A stretch of DNA of 23,899 nt from Methanobacteriota archaeon (lineage in GTDB: Archaea; Thermoplasmatota; Poseidoniia; Poseidoniales; Poseidoniaceae). Position 1 is the stretch's first letter; every line of letters starts with the position of its first letter. Below the pieces are notes generated by a model. That model saw only the letters and a list, made by a program, of their open reading frames with translations. It was not told the DNA's origin and did not search any database. Where the stretch lies: the NCBI GenBank assembly GCA_002731395.1, contig PCBQ01000048.1, positions 1 to 23,899 of the forward strand. The letters are read 5' to 3'. The position numbers and the translations under genes are program-made. Below are positions 16,909 through 23,899 of this stretch, one piece after another.

Positions 16909-18129
16909 ATGGCCGGCGACGTGGAAGCACAATCGGACATCACCCACTCGGGTAGGCACCGGAGCACCTTGCACCTGAAGAACCTGCGACGCCAGTGGCA
17001 AATCCTCGCCCTTCAGGTCACGGCTACCGTGGCGCTGGTGTGGATGTACATGGAGGTCATCAGCACTTACGTGGTGGGTTCCATCGACCATACCATGTTG
17101 TTCCAAACCCTCGAATTCGTCCTGGGCTCAGATTTGCCTTTGGGCGATTGGATGACGGGCGTGGGACGTTCTGGTCTGGCTCGATTCTACGTGCCGTTGG
17201 TGCTCGGACTGTCCTTTGGCGGAAGCATGGCCTTGCTGGCTTTCCAATCACCGAAGGTGCAGCAGCGCATCAAACTCGGCGTCATTGTCGGCCTCATCGT
17301 GCTCTTGGTGGGCCGAACTTTGCTGTCGTGGCTTGGAGGAATGATCATCGGGTTTGAGCTCGATCTTCCAAGTTCAGACGAATTGGCCCTGCTGCAATGG
17401 CCCTTGATGCTCATCCTCTCGTTGCTCATCATGTTCGTCTATCTGCTGCCCGTCATCATGGGAACGCGCGGCATTTGGGGCCTTTCGAGGCAAGCCATCA
17501 TCTGGTCGATTGGGTTCACGCTGCTCTTCTTGGGCTTGCACGCCATGCTGACCTTCCCCGTGGTCCTAAACCAACTTGGCACATACGGCGAGGACCTGAT
17601 CACGCTGGACACCCAAGTCGGAACGCCCACCATCAGCCTGCTTGGCTTTGAGTTGGTCACGCGTGAGCAATTTTCACTCATCCTCATCGCTGTGCTGATG
17701 ATGGTGTTCCAAGAATCCGCCTTTGGCGTCATCCGTCACCTCGAGTACGCCTACCGCCTGCCTGAGTCCTGCAAGCGTGACGAAGAATACGTTCAGCAAA
17801 TGGACAACGTCCTCAACAGCCACCTGCGGCACACCGGATTGTACCTCGGGCTGACCGGGTTGGCCACCATGGTGGCCATCGGTTTCCACGGCGTCTTGTT
17901 GGAGTTGGTCCAAACCACCACCGGCAGCCAATGGGCCGAACAAGTGTCTGAGTCCATCGAATTGAGGCTGACCTATGGCGTGGTGATTTCCGCCCTGCTC
18001 TTCTTGGGCGTGGCTGCGACGGTTCGGCTGTTGGTGCCTTGGGATCGCTTGGCTCAGTTGCGCGCTGCCATAAGTGGGACCATCCGTGGTGAGGCGCCTC
18101 CACCTCCTGAGGACAAGACCTGGACCTAA
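16909..18129 (+). CDS. Polytopic membrane protein of unknown function
   Basis: The 406-residue protein has about eight predicted helices, near residues 30-55, 92-112, 122-148, 163-185, 197-220, 258-275, 315-340 and 365-390. Soluble termini include a proline-rich end (EAPPPPEDKTWT). It starts one base after the DUF58 stop (TGAGATG), so it is translationally linked to the DUF58/DUF4350 operon and is likely the membrane component of that system. A polar loop at about 280-312 (LPESCKRDEEYVQQMDNV) is cytosolic or external depending on topology. I see no transporter, protease or transferase signature. Its 3' end overlaps the converging small membrane gene by four bases. Confidence 0.82.
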   Translation: MAGDVEAQSDITHSGRHRSTLHLKNLRRQWQILALQVTATVALVWMYMEVISTYVVGSIDHTMLFQTLEFVLGSDLPLGDWMTGVGRSGLARFYVPLVLGLSFGGSMALLAFQSPKVQQRIKLGVIVGLIVLLVGRTLLSWLGGMIIGFELDLPSSDELALLQWPLMLILSLLIMFVYLLPVIMGTRGIWGLSRQAIIWSIGFTLLFLGLHAMLTFPVVLNQLGTYGEDLITLDTQVGTPTISLLGFELVTREQFSLILIAVLMMVFQESAFGVIRHLEYAYRLPESCKRDEEYVQQMDNVLNSHLRHTGLYLGLTGLATMVAIGFHGVLLELVQTTTGSQWAEQVSESIELRLTYGVVISALLFLGVAATVRLLVPWDRLAQLRAAISGTIRGEAPPPPEDKTWT

Positions 18130-18380
18130 GCGTCCCGATGGCGGAGCTGCACAATGCCCCCAAGGCGCTCGGCCAGCGTCGCCCACACCACGTAGGCCAG
18201 CGGCACACTGACCACGACCGTAAGCCACGGTGGCACAGGGAGGTTCAGGGCCAACAGATAGACCAGTCCCCCAACACCGAGCAGGACCAACAGGAGGATG
18301 ACGCGTTCAATGAACAGCGGGTAAGGACGGTTGCGTTCCCCTTCGCTCTGTTGTGGCGGAAGAGGCGCGGCGTCTGTCAT
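18126..18380 (-). CDS. Small two-helix membrane protein, last gene of the Roadblock/coiled-coil unit
   Basis: The 84-residue protein has a Pro/Gln-rich N-terminus (MTDAAPLPPQQSEGERNRPY) and two helices at about 23-46 (ERVILLLVLLGVGGLVYLLA) and 50-69 (PPWLTVVVSVPLAYVVWATL), joined by a short Pro-rich turn. A short basic tail (LRHRDA) follows. Start is nine bases after the stop of the large coiled-coil gene, so the two are cotranscribed. The TAG stop shares four bases with the converging membrane-protein gene. No family is recognised; a membrane tether or receptor for the coiled-coil protein is a plausible inference. Confidence 0.72.
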   Translation of the reverse strand: MTDAAPLPPQQSEGERNRPYPLFIERVILLLVLLGVGGLVYLLALNLPVPPWLTVVVSVPLAYVVWATLAERLGGIVQLRHRDA

Positions 18381-18389
18381 CCTTGCACC

Positions 18390-21300
18390 TCAAAGATCGA
18401 TGTCCCCAAGGCGCGCTTCAAGCGCCTCGAGCGCGGGATCTGCGCTTGCTTTGAGGTCGGCCAGACGGACGTGCGGAGAACGTTCAGCGTCCAACGAGGC
18501 CAATTCTGCATCGATCTTGCGACGCTCCTCTGCGTCGTCGATCTGGGCAGGGGCAGAAGGAGCAGGTGCTGTGGCTTCCACCACGGCCTCTGACAGGGCT
18601 GGAGCAGGTGGTTGTGATGCTGACGGTGCCTCCACGTGGGCCTCCTCGGGTGGCTCGACCGGTGGTGCTTCGGCCAATCCATTGCGGGCCTCGGATGGAA
18701 GCAGGCCGCTCGACATGAACCTCCAGAGATGACCCTGAGGCGTGCCCGCAACAAGGCCTGCAGCTTCGAGTTGCGTGAGGAGTTCTTCCAAGGCCTGAGC
18801 CGTTCGTTCCAGAGCAACCGCTTCTCCAGCGTCTCTTTGGTCGGCTTCGAGGTGGATGTCATCCAAGGCACGGCGAATCAGTTTATGCGTCGCTTTCGCC
18901 GTGGCTGGCAGGGCTTCTGGCCGGCGGCATTGCGCCAAGAGCGCGTCCAATTCCTCCCTGGGCGCTCCAAGGTGGCCGAGTTGTTCCAAGACGTTCCTGG
19001 TCCTGCGCAGCATCGTGATGGCGCGGTCCTGGTCCTCAAGCAAATGCTCGAGGTCGAGCACAACATCGGTGACCACATCGTTCAGCGAATGGTCAAGGCG
19101 TTGCTGCACCGACCAGCGTGTCAAGCCTCGGACCACACCGGCTGCCTCCGGCACTTGACGCTCAAGCAACATCATGACATCGTCCGAAAGCAGGTGCTTT
19201 GGCGTCTCCGCGGCATGGTCGACAACGCGTTGAACCACGTGCAGTGCACGTTCGACCGCACGATCAAGCAAAGCCACGGAATAGCCCTGTTCACGGGTCT
19301 GCTCGAGCCGCTCTAAGATTGGTCCAAGCGCGCTCATCGCTGAACCGTCTTCGAGGAGGGCCTGAGCAAGCGGCTCTTCGGTCAGCCGTGCTCGAAGCAC
19401 ACGAGCCTCGTCGATGTCCCTCAAGGCAGACTCGTGGGCCTCTGCCAAGGCTTCGGCCTGATCAGCCAAGTGAGCCACTTCAGCTTCGCTCTGCCCACGC
19501 TTGACACCGAGATCACCGAGTTCGCGAAGCACACGCCGACGCTCCTCAAGCAGCTCGCGCAATTCCCCCTCCAGATGACTTCTCCGGACTTCATCTTCGC
19601 GTCGGCGCTCGAGTTCATCGTCGGCTCTCCTGCGTGCCGCCTTGACTTCGGCTTCCACAGCCATCAGTTCGGCTTTGGCCGCCCGTACTGCGTCCTCGGC
19701 CACCGCAAGGTCACGAACGGTCGCCGCCTGACGTTCGTGCGAGGCACGAGACTGGTCCTCGAGCATACCCAGATGGCGCTCATCCGCCTCCAAGCGTCGT
19801 CGAACTTCGGCGAGCCGCTCAGTATCGGTCTGGAGATCAGCGCGAAGCGTGGCCTCTTGTTCTGCCATCCGCTGGATGCTGGCGGCCAACTCGCCACGGG
19901 ATGAAGAGTCGGCCAAAGCGCGTGCGAGTTCGCCTGCCCTTGACTCCAATTGATGCTCAAGTTCGGTGGTCCGGCGGACCAGACGGTTGGCGCGTTCCTC
20001 GGCCGCCTCGGCCCGTGACATGGCGTTGACGGCCTCGAGCTTCAACCGCTCAACATCATGGCCGAGGCCTTCGATCTTGGTGCGACCGTCACCGCGCGCT
20101 TCAACGGCCTCTCGTTCGCTGACCTCGGCGCGCATTCGCGCCTCTTCAGCCAACTTGAGCCGAGCCTGGAGTGCTGCGCCCTCGCGCTGGAGTTCATCCA
20201 CGCGGTGCTCTGCCTTTTCCAGACGTTGGCGGTACCCTGCATCGATCACCAGAGCACCACCACGATCGATTTCGAGGGCGTCCTTTCCAGAAGAACGTGT
20301 TTCGGAGCTGACCTTGGGAGCAATGCGTTCCAAGCCCGCATCAAAGCCAAGCAGGTCCTCAAAGCGGGCGGTCAACGTCGCCTGCCGAGATTCAGATCTG
20401 GTTCGAACGCTCGCCAGAGCTGCCCCAAATGCGTTGAGCGTAAAGCCTGCCACGTTGGCTGTGCCTTCGCCAATAACGGCGTCAAGTGGAAGTTGGTGCA
20501 ACCGTGCCACACGAGCGCGATCTGTCAGGTCATGAACCGCTTCTTCCAAAGTGCCTGCGGAAGAGGACACCATGCCAACCGGGCGACCGCGTAGCAGCAC
20601 GACGGCTGTGGTTCGCTCACCTGCGCCGACGCTCAGGTGCCCATAGACGTCCTCCTCAAGAGCAACTCGGAGCATGGAGAGAATCGCGTCAGGACCACTT
20701 TTTCCTTCCCGGAGAACGAAGCCTTCGGGGAGGTGCCCGGCCTGTCCGTCCTCATCAGGCCGACCGGCGACGCTGGATGAGACACGCTGCAAGAGACGCC
20801 GATGGTCAGCACCGGCCGTGGTCCAAACGCCCAAGGCAAGGTCGCTTGCTGACGCCAAGAGAACAGAACCCTGCGGCGTGGCCAGGGACCAGTGGCCTTC
20901 TTCGGGAAGCCCGAGGCCTCCCATGATGGATTGCCGGGTCAGCAGGGTCTCAGCGACCAAAGCGCCCAGCGTTTCAGCATCTTCAGGTAGATCTCCCGTC
21001 GAATCGATGAGCAGACCGCGGTCAACCAGCAACGCACCGAGGACTTCCTCGTCTGCGGACAACCCCGCCATGATGACCGCTGAGGAACGAGAAAGAAGGC
21101 GCCTTGCAGGGCCGGGCCCACTTGGTAGACCTTCGACGTCCACAGCGTGCACGGCCGCGTGGGGCATGATGGCCATCAAAGCGGCCAATTCGTTCACGGT
21201 GTAGGCCTGTGCTTGATGACGCACGTGCTCGGCGTCGGCTTCTAGCGCATCCAGTTGCGCAGAAGCGGGGGCGCCAAACACCAGCCCCTTGTCGTCCTCA

Positions 21301-21458
21301 GCCACCCAGCCAATGCATCGTCGTCCTCGCACGATTCGGTGTCCGCTTGGCGTGCGTCGCCGCCCAATCCACGTGGTCACCACGCCATGTTCGAATGGGA
21401 AGAGGGTGGTGACGTCAATGGTTTCGTCCACCTCAGAGCCTGGCGGCATGGTGAACAT
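18390..21458 (-). CDS. Large Roadblock plus coiled-coil scaffold protein
   Basis: This 1022-residue soluble protein starts with a small alpha/beta region (1-125). A Roadblock/LC7-like domain follows at about 138-228 (VLGALLVDRGLLIDSTGDLP, EDAETLGALVAETLL), then a DUF4388/PATAN-like region at about 257-330 (GHLSVGAGERTTAVVLLRGR). A long heptad coiled coil spans about 405-700 (RLEKAEHRVDELQREGAALQ, ELEHQLESRAGELARALAD). Helical segments at 715-900 carry LSDDVMMLLERQVPE and RRTRNVLEQLGHLG. A Pro/Ala/Glu linker at about 915-965 and a final helical segment close it. Its ATG overlaps the stop of the upstream Roadblock-like gene as ATGA. Roadblock proteins bind or regulate small GTPases, and coiled coils of this length act as spacers or scaffolds; a membrane-linked polarity or signalling scaffold is an inference. 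SMC/Rad50 is excluded because there are no ATPase heads. Confidence 0.85.
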   Translation of the reverse strand: MFTMPPGSEVDETIDVTTLFPFEHGVVTTWIGRRRTPSGHRIVRGRRCIGWVAEDDKGLVFGAPASAQLDALEADAEHVRHQAQAYTVNELAALMAIMPHAAVHAVDVEGLPSGPGPARRLLSRSSAVIMAGLSADEEVLGALLVDRGLLIDSTGDLPEDAETLGALVAETLLTRQSIMGGLGLPEEGHWSLATPQGSVLLASASDLALGVWTTAGADHRRLLQRVSSSVAGRPDEDGQAGHLPEGFVLREGKSGPDAILSMLRVALEEDVYGHLSVGAGERTTAVVLLRGRPVGMVSSSAGTLEEAVHDLTDRARVARLHQLPLDAVIGEGTANVAGFTLNAFGAALASVRTRSESRQATLTARFEDLLGFDAGLERIAPKVSSETRSSGKDALEIDRGGALVIDAGYRQRLEKAEHRVDELQREGAALQARLKLAEEARMRAEVSEREAVEARGDGRTKIEGLGHDVERLKLEAVNAMSRAEAAEERANRLVRRTTELEHQLESRAGELARALADSSSRGELAASIQRMAEQEATLRADLQTDTERLAEVRRRLEADERHLGMLEDQSRASHERQAATVRDLAVAEDAVRAAKAELMAVEAEVKAARRRADDELERRREDEVRRSHLEGELRELLEERRRVLRELGDLGVKRGQSEAEVAHLADQAEALAEAHESALRDIDEARVLRARLTEEPLAQALLEDGSAMSALGPILERLEQTREQGYSVALLDRAVERALHVVQRVVDHAAETPKHLLSDDVMMLLERQVPEAAGVVRGLTRWSVQQRLDHSLNDVVTDVVLDLEHLLEDQDRAITMLRRTRNVLEQLGHLGAPREELDALLAQCRRPEALPATAKATHKLIRRALDDIHLEADQRDAGEAVALERTAQALEELLTQLEAAGLVAGTPQGHLWRFMSSGLLPSEARNGLAEAPPVEPPEEAHVEAPSASQPPAPALSEAVVEATAPAPSAPAQIDDAEERRKIDAELASLDAERSPHVRLADLKASADPALEALEARLGDIDL

Positions 21459-21838
21459 CAGGCCACCTCCCCGGAGAATCGTCCAATCAACGGCCGATGA
21501 CGTTCAACGGCGTAGCGCCAGCGGCCATGGTGACCCGGCGCCCCTTGCAGGCGAAGGAAGCGGCCGTCCCCGACGTCATCGATCAAGACCGCGGCGTCGG
21601 CTTCAATGTACACCTGCAGGCAAGCCCCAAGGTTGCCGCTGTTGGCCACACGCTGGGCATCGGTCATGGCAACGTCAGGGGTCGCTCTGGGTGTGCCCGC
21701 GAGCAAAGCAGCCATCTCGACGCCTTCGGTGCCCTCCAAGGCCGTGAGCAAACGCGACAGCATGGACATCGAAGGTTGAGCCGCCACGGGGGGTTTCAAG
21801 ATGTTTCCCGTCGGAAGGGTTCGAGAAGCAGTTTTCAC
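21458..21838 (-). CDS. Small Roadblock-like protein
   Basis: The 126-residue protein, from GTG 21838, has a variable N-terminus, then a helix (SMLSRLLTALEGTEGVEMAA) and strand/helix/strand order (TDAQRVANSGNLGACLQVYI, DAAVLIDDVGDGRFLRLQG) that fits a divergent Roadblock/LC7 domain. The usual dG turn of the first hairpin is replaced by a GTPRATPDV loop, so the family call is tentative. In-frame ATGs at about residues 24 and 26 are alternative starts. Its TGA stop overlaps the ATG of the 1022-residue Roadblock/coiled-coil gene, implying coupled translation and probably a complex, since Roadblock domains dimerise. Confidence 0.7.
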   Translation of the reverse strand: MKTASRTLPTGNILKPPVAAQPSMSMLSRLLTALEGTEGVEMAALLAGTPRATPDVAMTDAQRVANSGNLGACLQVYIEADAAVLIDDVGDGRFLRLQGAPGHHGRWRYAVERHRPLIGRFSGEVA

Positions 21839-21872
21839 ACTTCAATTCAGAACCCGAACCCGACTTCGTCGC

Positions 21873-21886
21873 ATTTTCCTGAAAAT
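21873..21886. repeat. Perfect palindrome ATTTTC-CT-GAAAAT
   Basis: Two 6-base inverted arms flank a 2-base centre, 35 bases from the GTG of the Roadblock-like gene. Its symmetry and position are those of an operator for a dimeric regulator. A chance AT-rich palindrome cannot be excluded. Confidence 0.5.
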
Positions 21887-21946
21887 CGCAGCATAGAAGC
21901 CCGTTCTTGGGATGAAGAAGCTTGGGTTCATACTGAGGTTGGAATC

Positions 21947-21978
21947 TCAATTGCAAAATTGATTTTCCAATTGATTTT
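21947..21978. repeat. Overlapping inverted repeat (TCAATTG/CAATTGA) and tandem direct repeat (AATTGATTTT)
   Basis: TCAATTG at 21947-21953 is inverted as CAATTGA at 21968-21974. AATTGATTTT occurs twice with a 12-base period, at 21957-21966 and 21969-21978, so the second arm belongs to both patterns. This could be a paired binding site or a core promoter region of the plus-strand gene. Confidence 0.55.
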
Positions 21979-21990
21979 TTCAATGTACCT

Positions 21991-22009
21991 CTGAAGGTAG
22001 ACTCTTCAG
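21991..22009 (+). promoter_or_regulatory. Short hairpin CTGAAG-7-CTTCAG before the ribosome binding site
   Basis: Six-base inverted arms (21991-21996, 22004-22009) with a 7-base loop lie two bases before GGAGG at 22012-22016, which serves the GTG at 22031. In mRNA this stem could influence access to the ribosome binding site. It is short and may be fortuitous. Confidence 0.35.
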
Positions 22010-22030
22010 CAGGAGGGGGTTGGCCCCGAC

Positions 22031-22999
22031 GTGGCGCCCGCATTCGACGTCCCGGCCTGTTCCGTGTGCCGTGCGCCAGCCGTTGTTTCACAGGCCTATT
22101 CTGGGCAAAACTTGTGCGCGCACCACCTTGACCGATCTGTGCGGAAAAAAGTCGGGCGAGAACTCCGGAAACAACTCACCATTGATGCTCCTACCACAGT
22201 CTTGGTGGCCATTTCAGGCGGGAAGGACTCGGCCGTTTTGCTGTCGATGCTTGTGGATCTCATCGGCAACAGGCCCGATGTTCGAATTGTCGCAGGGTGT
22301 GTGGACGAAGGTATCGAAGGTTACAGGCCACCGTCCATCGAAGCCGCCTCACAACTTTGTGACATGCTCGACGTTGAATTCATCACGACGTCGTTCACCG
22401 AAGAGGACTTCCTTGCAATGGACGAAATCACCGCCTCCCTTGATGCCATTTTGCACAAGCATCCTGAGGCACCCCGGCTTCCATGCTCATACTGCGGTGT
22501 CTTCAGACGCCAAGGGATCAACGCCCTTGCGGACATGGTGCAAGCGGACGTGGTGGCCCTCGGACACAACCTCGATGACATGGCCCAAACCGTCTTGATG
22601 AACCTCACCTCCGGTGAGGTGGAACGAAGTCGACGCCTTGCTCCCCACACCGAGCGACCTGCAGAGGGGCTTGCGCCGAGGATTGTTCCACTTCGCTTGA
22701 TTCCTGAACAAGAGGTCCACCTTGTGGCGATGCACCGGGGGCTCCCCATCCATAACGAGGTCTGTCCGAATGCAGAAGGAGCACTTCGTTGGCGGATGCG
22801 GGACGTGGTGGCCATGCTTGAAGAAGACAGGCCAGGAACGCGACACGGACTTGTGCGTACACTCGATGCCATACGTGCCATGACGCCTGCCGAAGGAAAT
22901 GCAACCGACCCTGTTGGCTCGTGCGAACGGTGTGGAAAGGCGTCGTCGCGGGCCGTGTGCAAGGCCTGCGAAATGCGGGACCTTGTCAATGTCAAATGA
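22031..22999 (+). CDS. tRNA 2-thiouridine synthetase, TtuA/NcsA (Ncs6/CTU1) family
   Basis: This 322-residue cytoplasmic enzyme adenylates a tRNA uridine through its PP-loop and inserts sulfur. N-terminal zinc site C10, C13, C29, H32; PP-loop SGGKDS at 62-67; PCSYC (C152, C155) with C245 in NEVCPNAE match the three cysteines that hold the catalytic Fe-S cluster; GHNLDDMAQT at 178-187 is the family signature. The C-terminal zinc motifs CERCGK and CKACEM complete the TIGR00269-type layout. U34 thiolation seems likelier than T54 if the host is mesophilic, but that is inference. Start GTG 22031 follows GGAGGGGG at 22012-22019; the N-terminal zinc motif is then intact. Its end overlaps the convergent pyrI gene by eight bases. 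Confidence 0.92.
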   Translation: MAPAFDVPACSVCRAPAVVSQAYSGQNLCAHHLDRSVRKKVGRELRKQLTIDAPTTVLVAISGGKDSAVLLSMLVDLIGNRPDVRIVAGCVDEGIEGYRPPSIEAASQLCDMLDVEFITTSFTEEDFLAMDEITASLDAILHKHPEAPRLPCSYCGVFRRQGINALADMVQADVVALGHNLDDMAQTVLMNLTSGEVERSRRLAPHTERPAEGLAPRIVPLRLIPEQEVHLVAMHRGLPIHNEVCPNAEGALRWRMRDVVAMLEEDRPGTRHGLVRTLDAIRAMTPAEGNATDPVGSCERCGKASSRAVCKACEMRDLVNVK

Positions 23000-23468
23000 C
23001 GTTCTGAACCAATTTGTCAAGGTCCTGAGGACGTCTGCAGTAGTGACAGCGTATCTGCAACGGGTCCTTGGAAAGCACACGAAGCCTGTGAGCCATGGGC
23101 TCCCTCGGATTCTGAGTGATGCAGTTCGAGAAGGTGCACCGAACCACGTCCACGATTTCGTCGCCGAGCGCGATCTCCAGCTTCTCTGCGACGGAATAGG
23201 CACGGATGATGGCCACGCTGGCGCCTCCTGCGACCAAAGCCAAACGGTCGAGTTCCGTTTGTGTCAATTCGCGGTCCTCAACCTTCACGATGTCCTTCGT
23301 GCCCTTTCTTTTCGAGGGGACGTTCATCACCAACGAAACTGGGACGGAAGTGTCCTTCCCGATGTTAAGTAATTCGAGCACGCGTAGGGCGCCTCCAGCT
23401 GGGATGTGGTCGATCACAGTGCCGTTGCGGATGGCAGTCACACGACGCATGTTGGATTCGTTGGACAT
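22992..23468 (-). CDS. pyrI: Aspartate carbamoyltransferase regulatory chain
   Basis: This 158-residue PyrI chain binds nucleotide effectors and, through its zinc domain, docks onto catalytic PyrB trimers, allowing allosteric control of the first committed step of pyrimidine synthesis. The N-terminal allosteric domain contains GTVIDHIPAGGALRVLELL. The zinc ligands are C111 and C116 (RCTFSNC), and C141 and C144 (RCHYC). Its ATG at 23468 overlaps the pyrB stop by one base (TGATG), so the two chains are translationally coupled. Length is normal. The last eight bases overlap the convergent tRNA-thiolase gene. Confidence 0.97.
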   Translation of the reverse strand: MSNESNMRRVTAIRNGTVIDHIPAGGALRVLELLNIGKDTSVPVSLVMNVPSKRKGTKDIVKVEDRELTQTELDRLALVAGGASVAIIRAYSVAEKLEIALGDEIVDVVRCTFSNCITQNPREPMAHRLRVLSKDPLQIRCHYCRRPQDLDKLVQNVI

Positions 23469-23899
23469 CAGGCCTCACCTCTCGGCACATCAACGCCAAG
23501 CAACCGACACAGCAAGGCCATTCGCGTGACAACACCGTTGAAGGCTTGCTCAAAGTAGCGGGCATGACGCGTTGCGTCAACGCTTGGGTGAATCTCATCC
23601 ACCCTCGGAAGCGGGTGCATCACGATCATGTCCTGTCGTACTTCGCCGAGATGCCTGACGTGGAGCTTGTACGCTCCTGCGACCTTGATGTATTCATCCT
23701 CGTCGGCGAAGCGTTCCTTCTGAATGCGGGTCATGTACACCACATCCGCAGTGCCTAACGCACCGTAGAGGTCGGTGGTCTCGATCACTGAAGCACCTGC
23801 AGCACGGAGGTCCTCAACGATTTCAGGGGGCATGCGCAGAAGTTCCGGGCTGGCAAGCACGAGCCGGCAATCAAAGCGCGCAAGTGCATGTGACAATGA
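23468..23899 (-). CDS. pyrB: Aspartate carbamoyltransferase catalytic chain, C-terminal part (5' end outside window)
   Basis: PyrB condenses carbamoyl phosphate with aspartate. The visible 143 codons are the aspartate-binding half: SLSHALARFD at the edge, YMTRIQKERF, and the conserved HPLPRVDEI followed by YFEQAFNGVVTRMALL. The frame is still open at base 23899, so about half of the roughly 300-residue protein, including the carbamoyl-phosphate loop, lies beyond the right edge. The 'start' near 23896 is an internal TTG codon. The stop overlaps the pyrI start. Confidence 0.96.
   Translation of the reverse strand, partial: SLSHALARFDCRLVLASPELLRMPPEIVEDLRAAGASVIETTDLYGALGTADVVYMTRIQKERFADEDEYIKVAGAYKLHVRHLGEVRQDMIVMHPLPRVDEIHPSVDATRHARYFEQAFNGVVTRMALLCRLLGVDVPRGEA

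Larger units (their letters stand above)
21839..22030. promoter_or_regulatory. AT-rich divergent regulatory region with nested repeats
   Basis: This 192-base gap separates the divergent Roadblock-like and tRNA-thiolase genes, both starting with GTG. It is much more AT-rich than the coding DNA. It holds a palindrome, overlapping inverted and direct repeats, and a hairpin next to the ribosome binding site GGAGG at 22012-22016 (each listed separately). Promoters for both genes should lie here; the T/A-rich block at 21953-21982 is the likeliest core-promoter area for the plus-strand gene. Confidence 0.6.

Noticed and set aside
18390..21458. SMC/Rad50-type or myosin-like protein from the long coiled coil
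   Set aside because: No Walker A, Walker B or ABC signature is present at either end; the flanking modules are Roadblock-like and Pro/Ala-rich.
23896..23896. Apparent start codon of a 142-codon pyrB-like gene
   Set aside because: The codon is TTG inside a frame that is still open at the window edge, and the sequence aligns with the middle of PyrB, so this is a window truncation, not a short gene.

Overview
The window looks like a chromosomal segment of an archaeon in Thermoplasmatota, most likely a marine planktonic Marine Group II / Poseidoniales-type organism. Support comes from a full two-domain archaeal Cdc48/VAT ATPase, an aspartate carbamoyltransferase with a separate PyrI regulatory chain, a TtuA/NcsA-type tRNA thiolase, a short PRC-barrel protein, and large secreted, sequon-rich surface proteins. 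GC is moderately high (judged by eye). The taxonomic call is an inference, since no rRNA or tRNA gene is present. I see no mobile element, CRISPR array or integrase.

Layout, left to right. (1) 1-11352, all on the minus strand and read right to left: an Asn-rich lipoprotein, an aldehyde dehydrogenase, the succinate dehydrogenase genes (single-gene membrane anchor, SdhA, SdhB), and a giant secreted, membrane-anchored protein of at least 1711 residues. That giant gene fills 1-5133 and runs off the left edge, so it has no stop in the window. (2) 11468-18129, plus strand: Cdc48, a PRC-barrel protein ten bases behind it, then a tight operon of DUF4350 protein, DUF58 protein and a roughly eight-helix membrane protein. 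(3) 18126-21838, minus strand: a tightly coupled three-gene unit of a small Roadblock-like protein, a 1022-residue Roadblock plus coiled-coil protein, and an 84-residue two-helix membrane protein. (4) 21839-22030: an AT-rich divergent promoter region dense in short repeats. (5) 22031-22999, plus strand: a tRNA 2-thiolation enzyme. (6) 22992-23899, minus strand: pyrI and the 3' part of pyrB, which runs off the right edge.

How the parts work together. Succinate dehydrogenase links the TCA cycle to the quinone pool; its sequence resembles the actinobacterial single-anchor type. The neighbouring aldehyde dehydrogenase may feed carboxylates into central metabolism. Cdc48 with a PRC-barrel partner suggests protein remodelling tied to cell division or membrane processes. 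DUF4350 and DUF58 proteins usually accompany MoxR ATPases, but none is seen here. The Roadblock/coiled-coil/small-membrane-protein unit is the best candidate for an undescribed system, perhaps a membrane-tethered scaffold for a small GTPase. PyrB/PyrI begin pyrimidine synthesis and the thiolase modifies tRNA.

No stretch over 300 bases lacks a gene. The longest gaps are 8534-8728 (probably holding the true start of the Sdh anchor gene) and 21839-22030.
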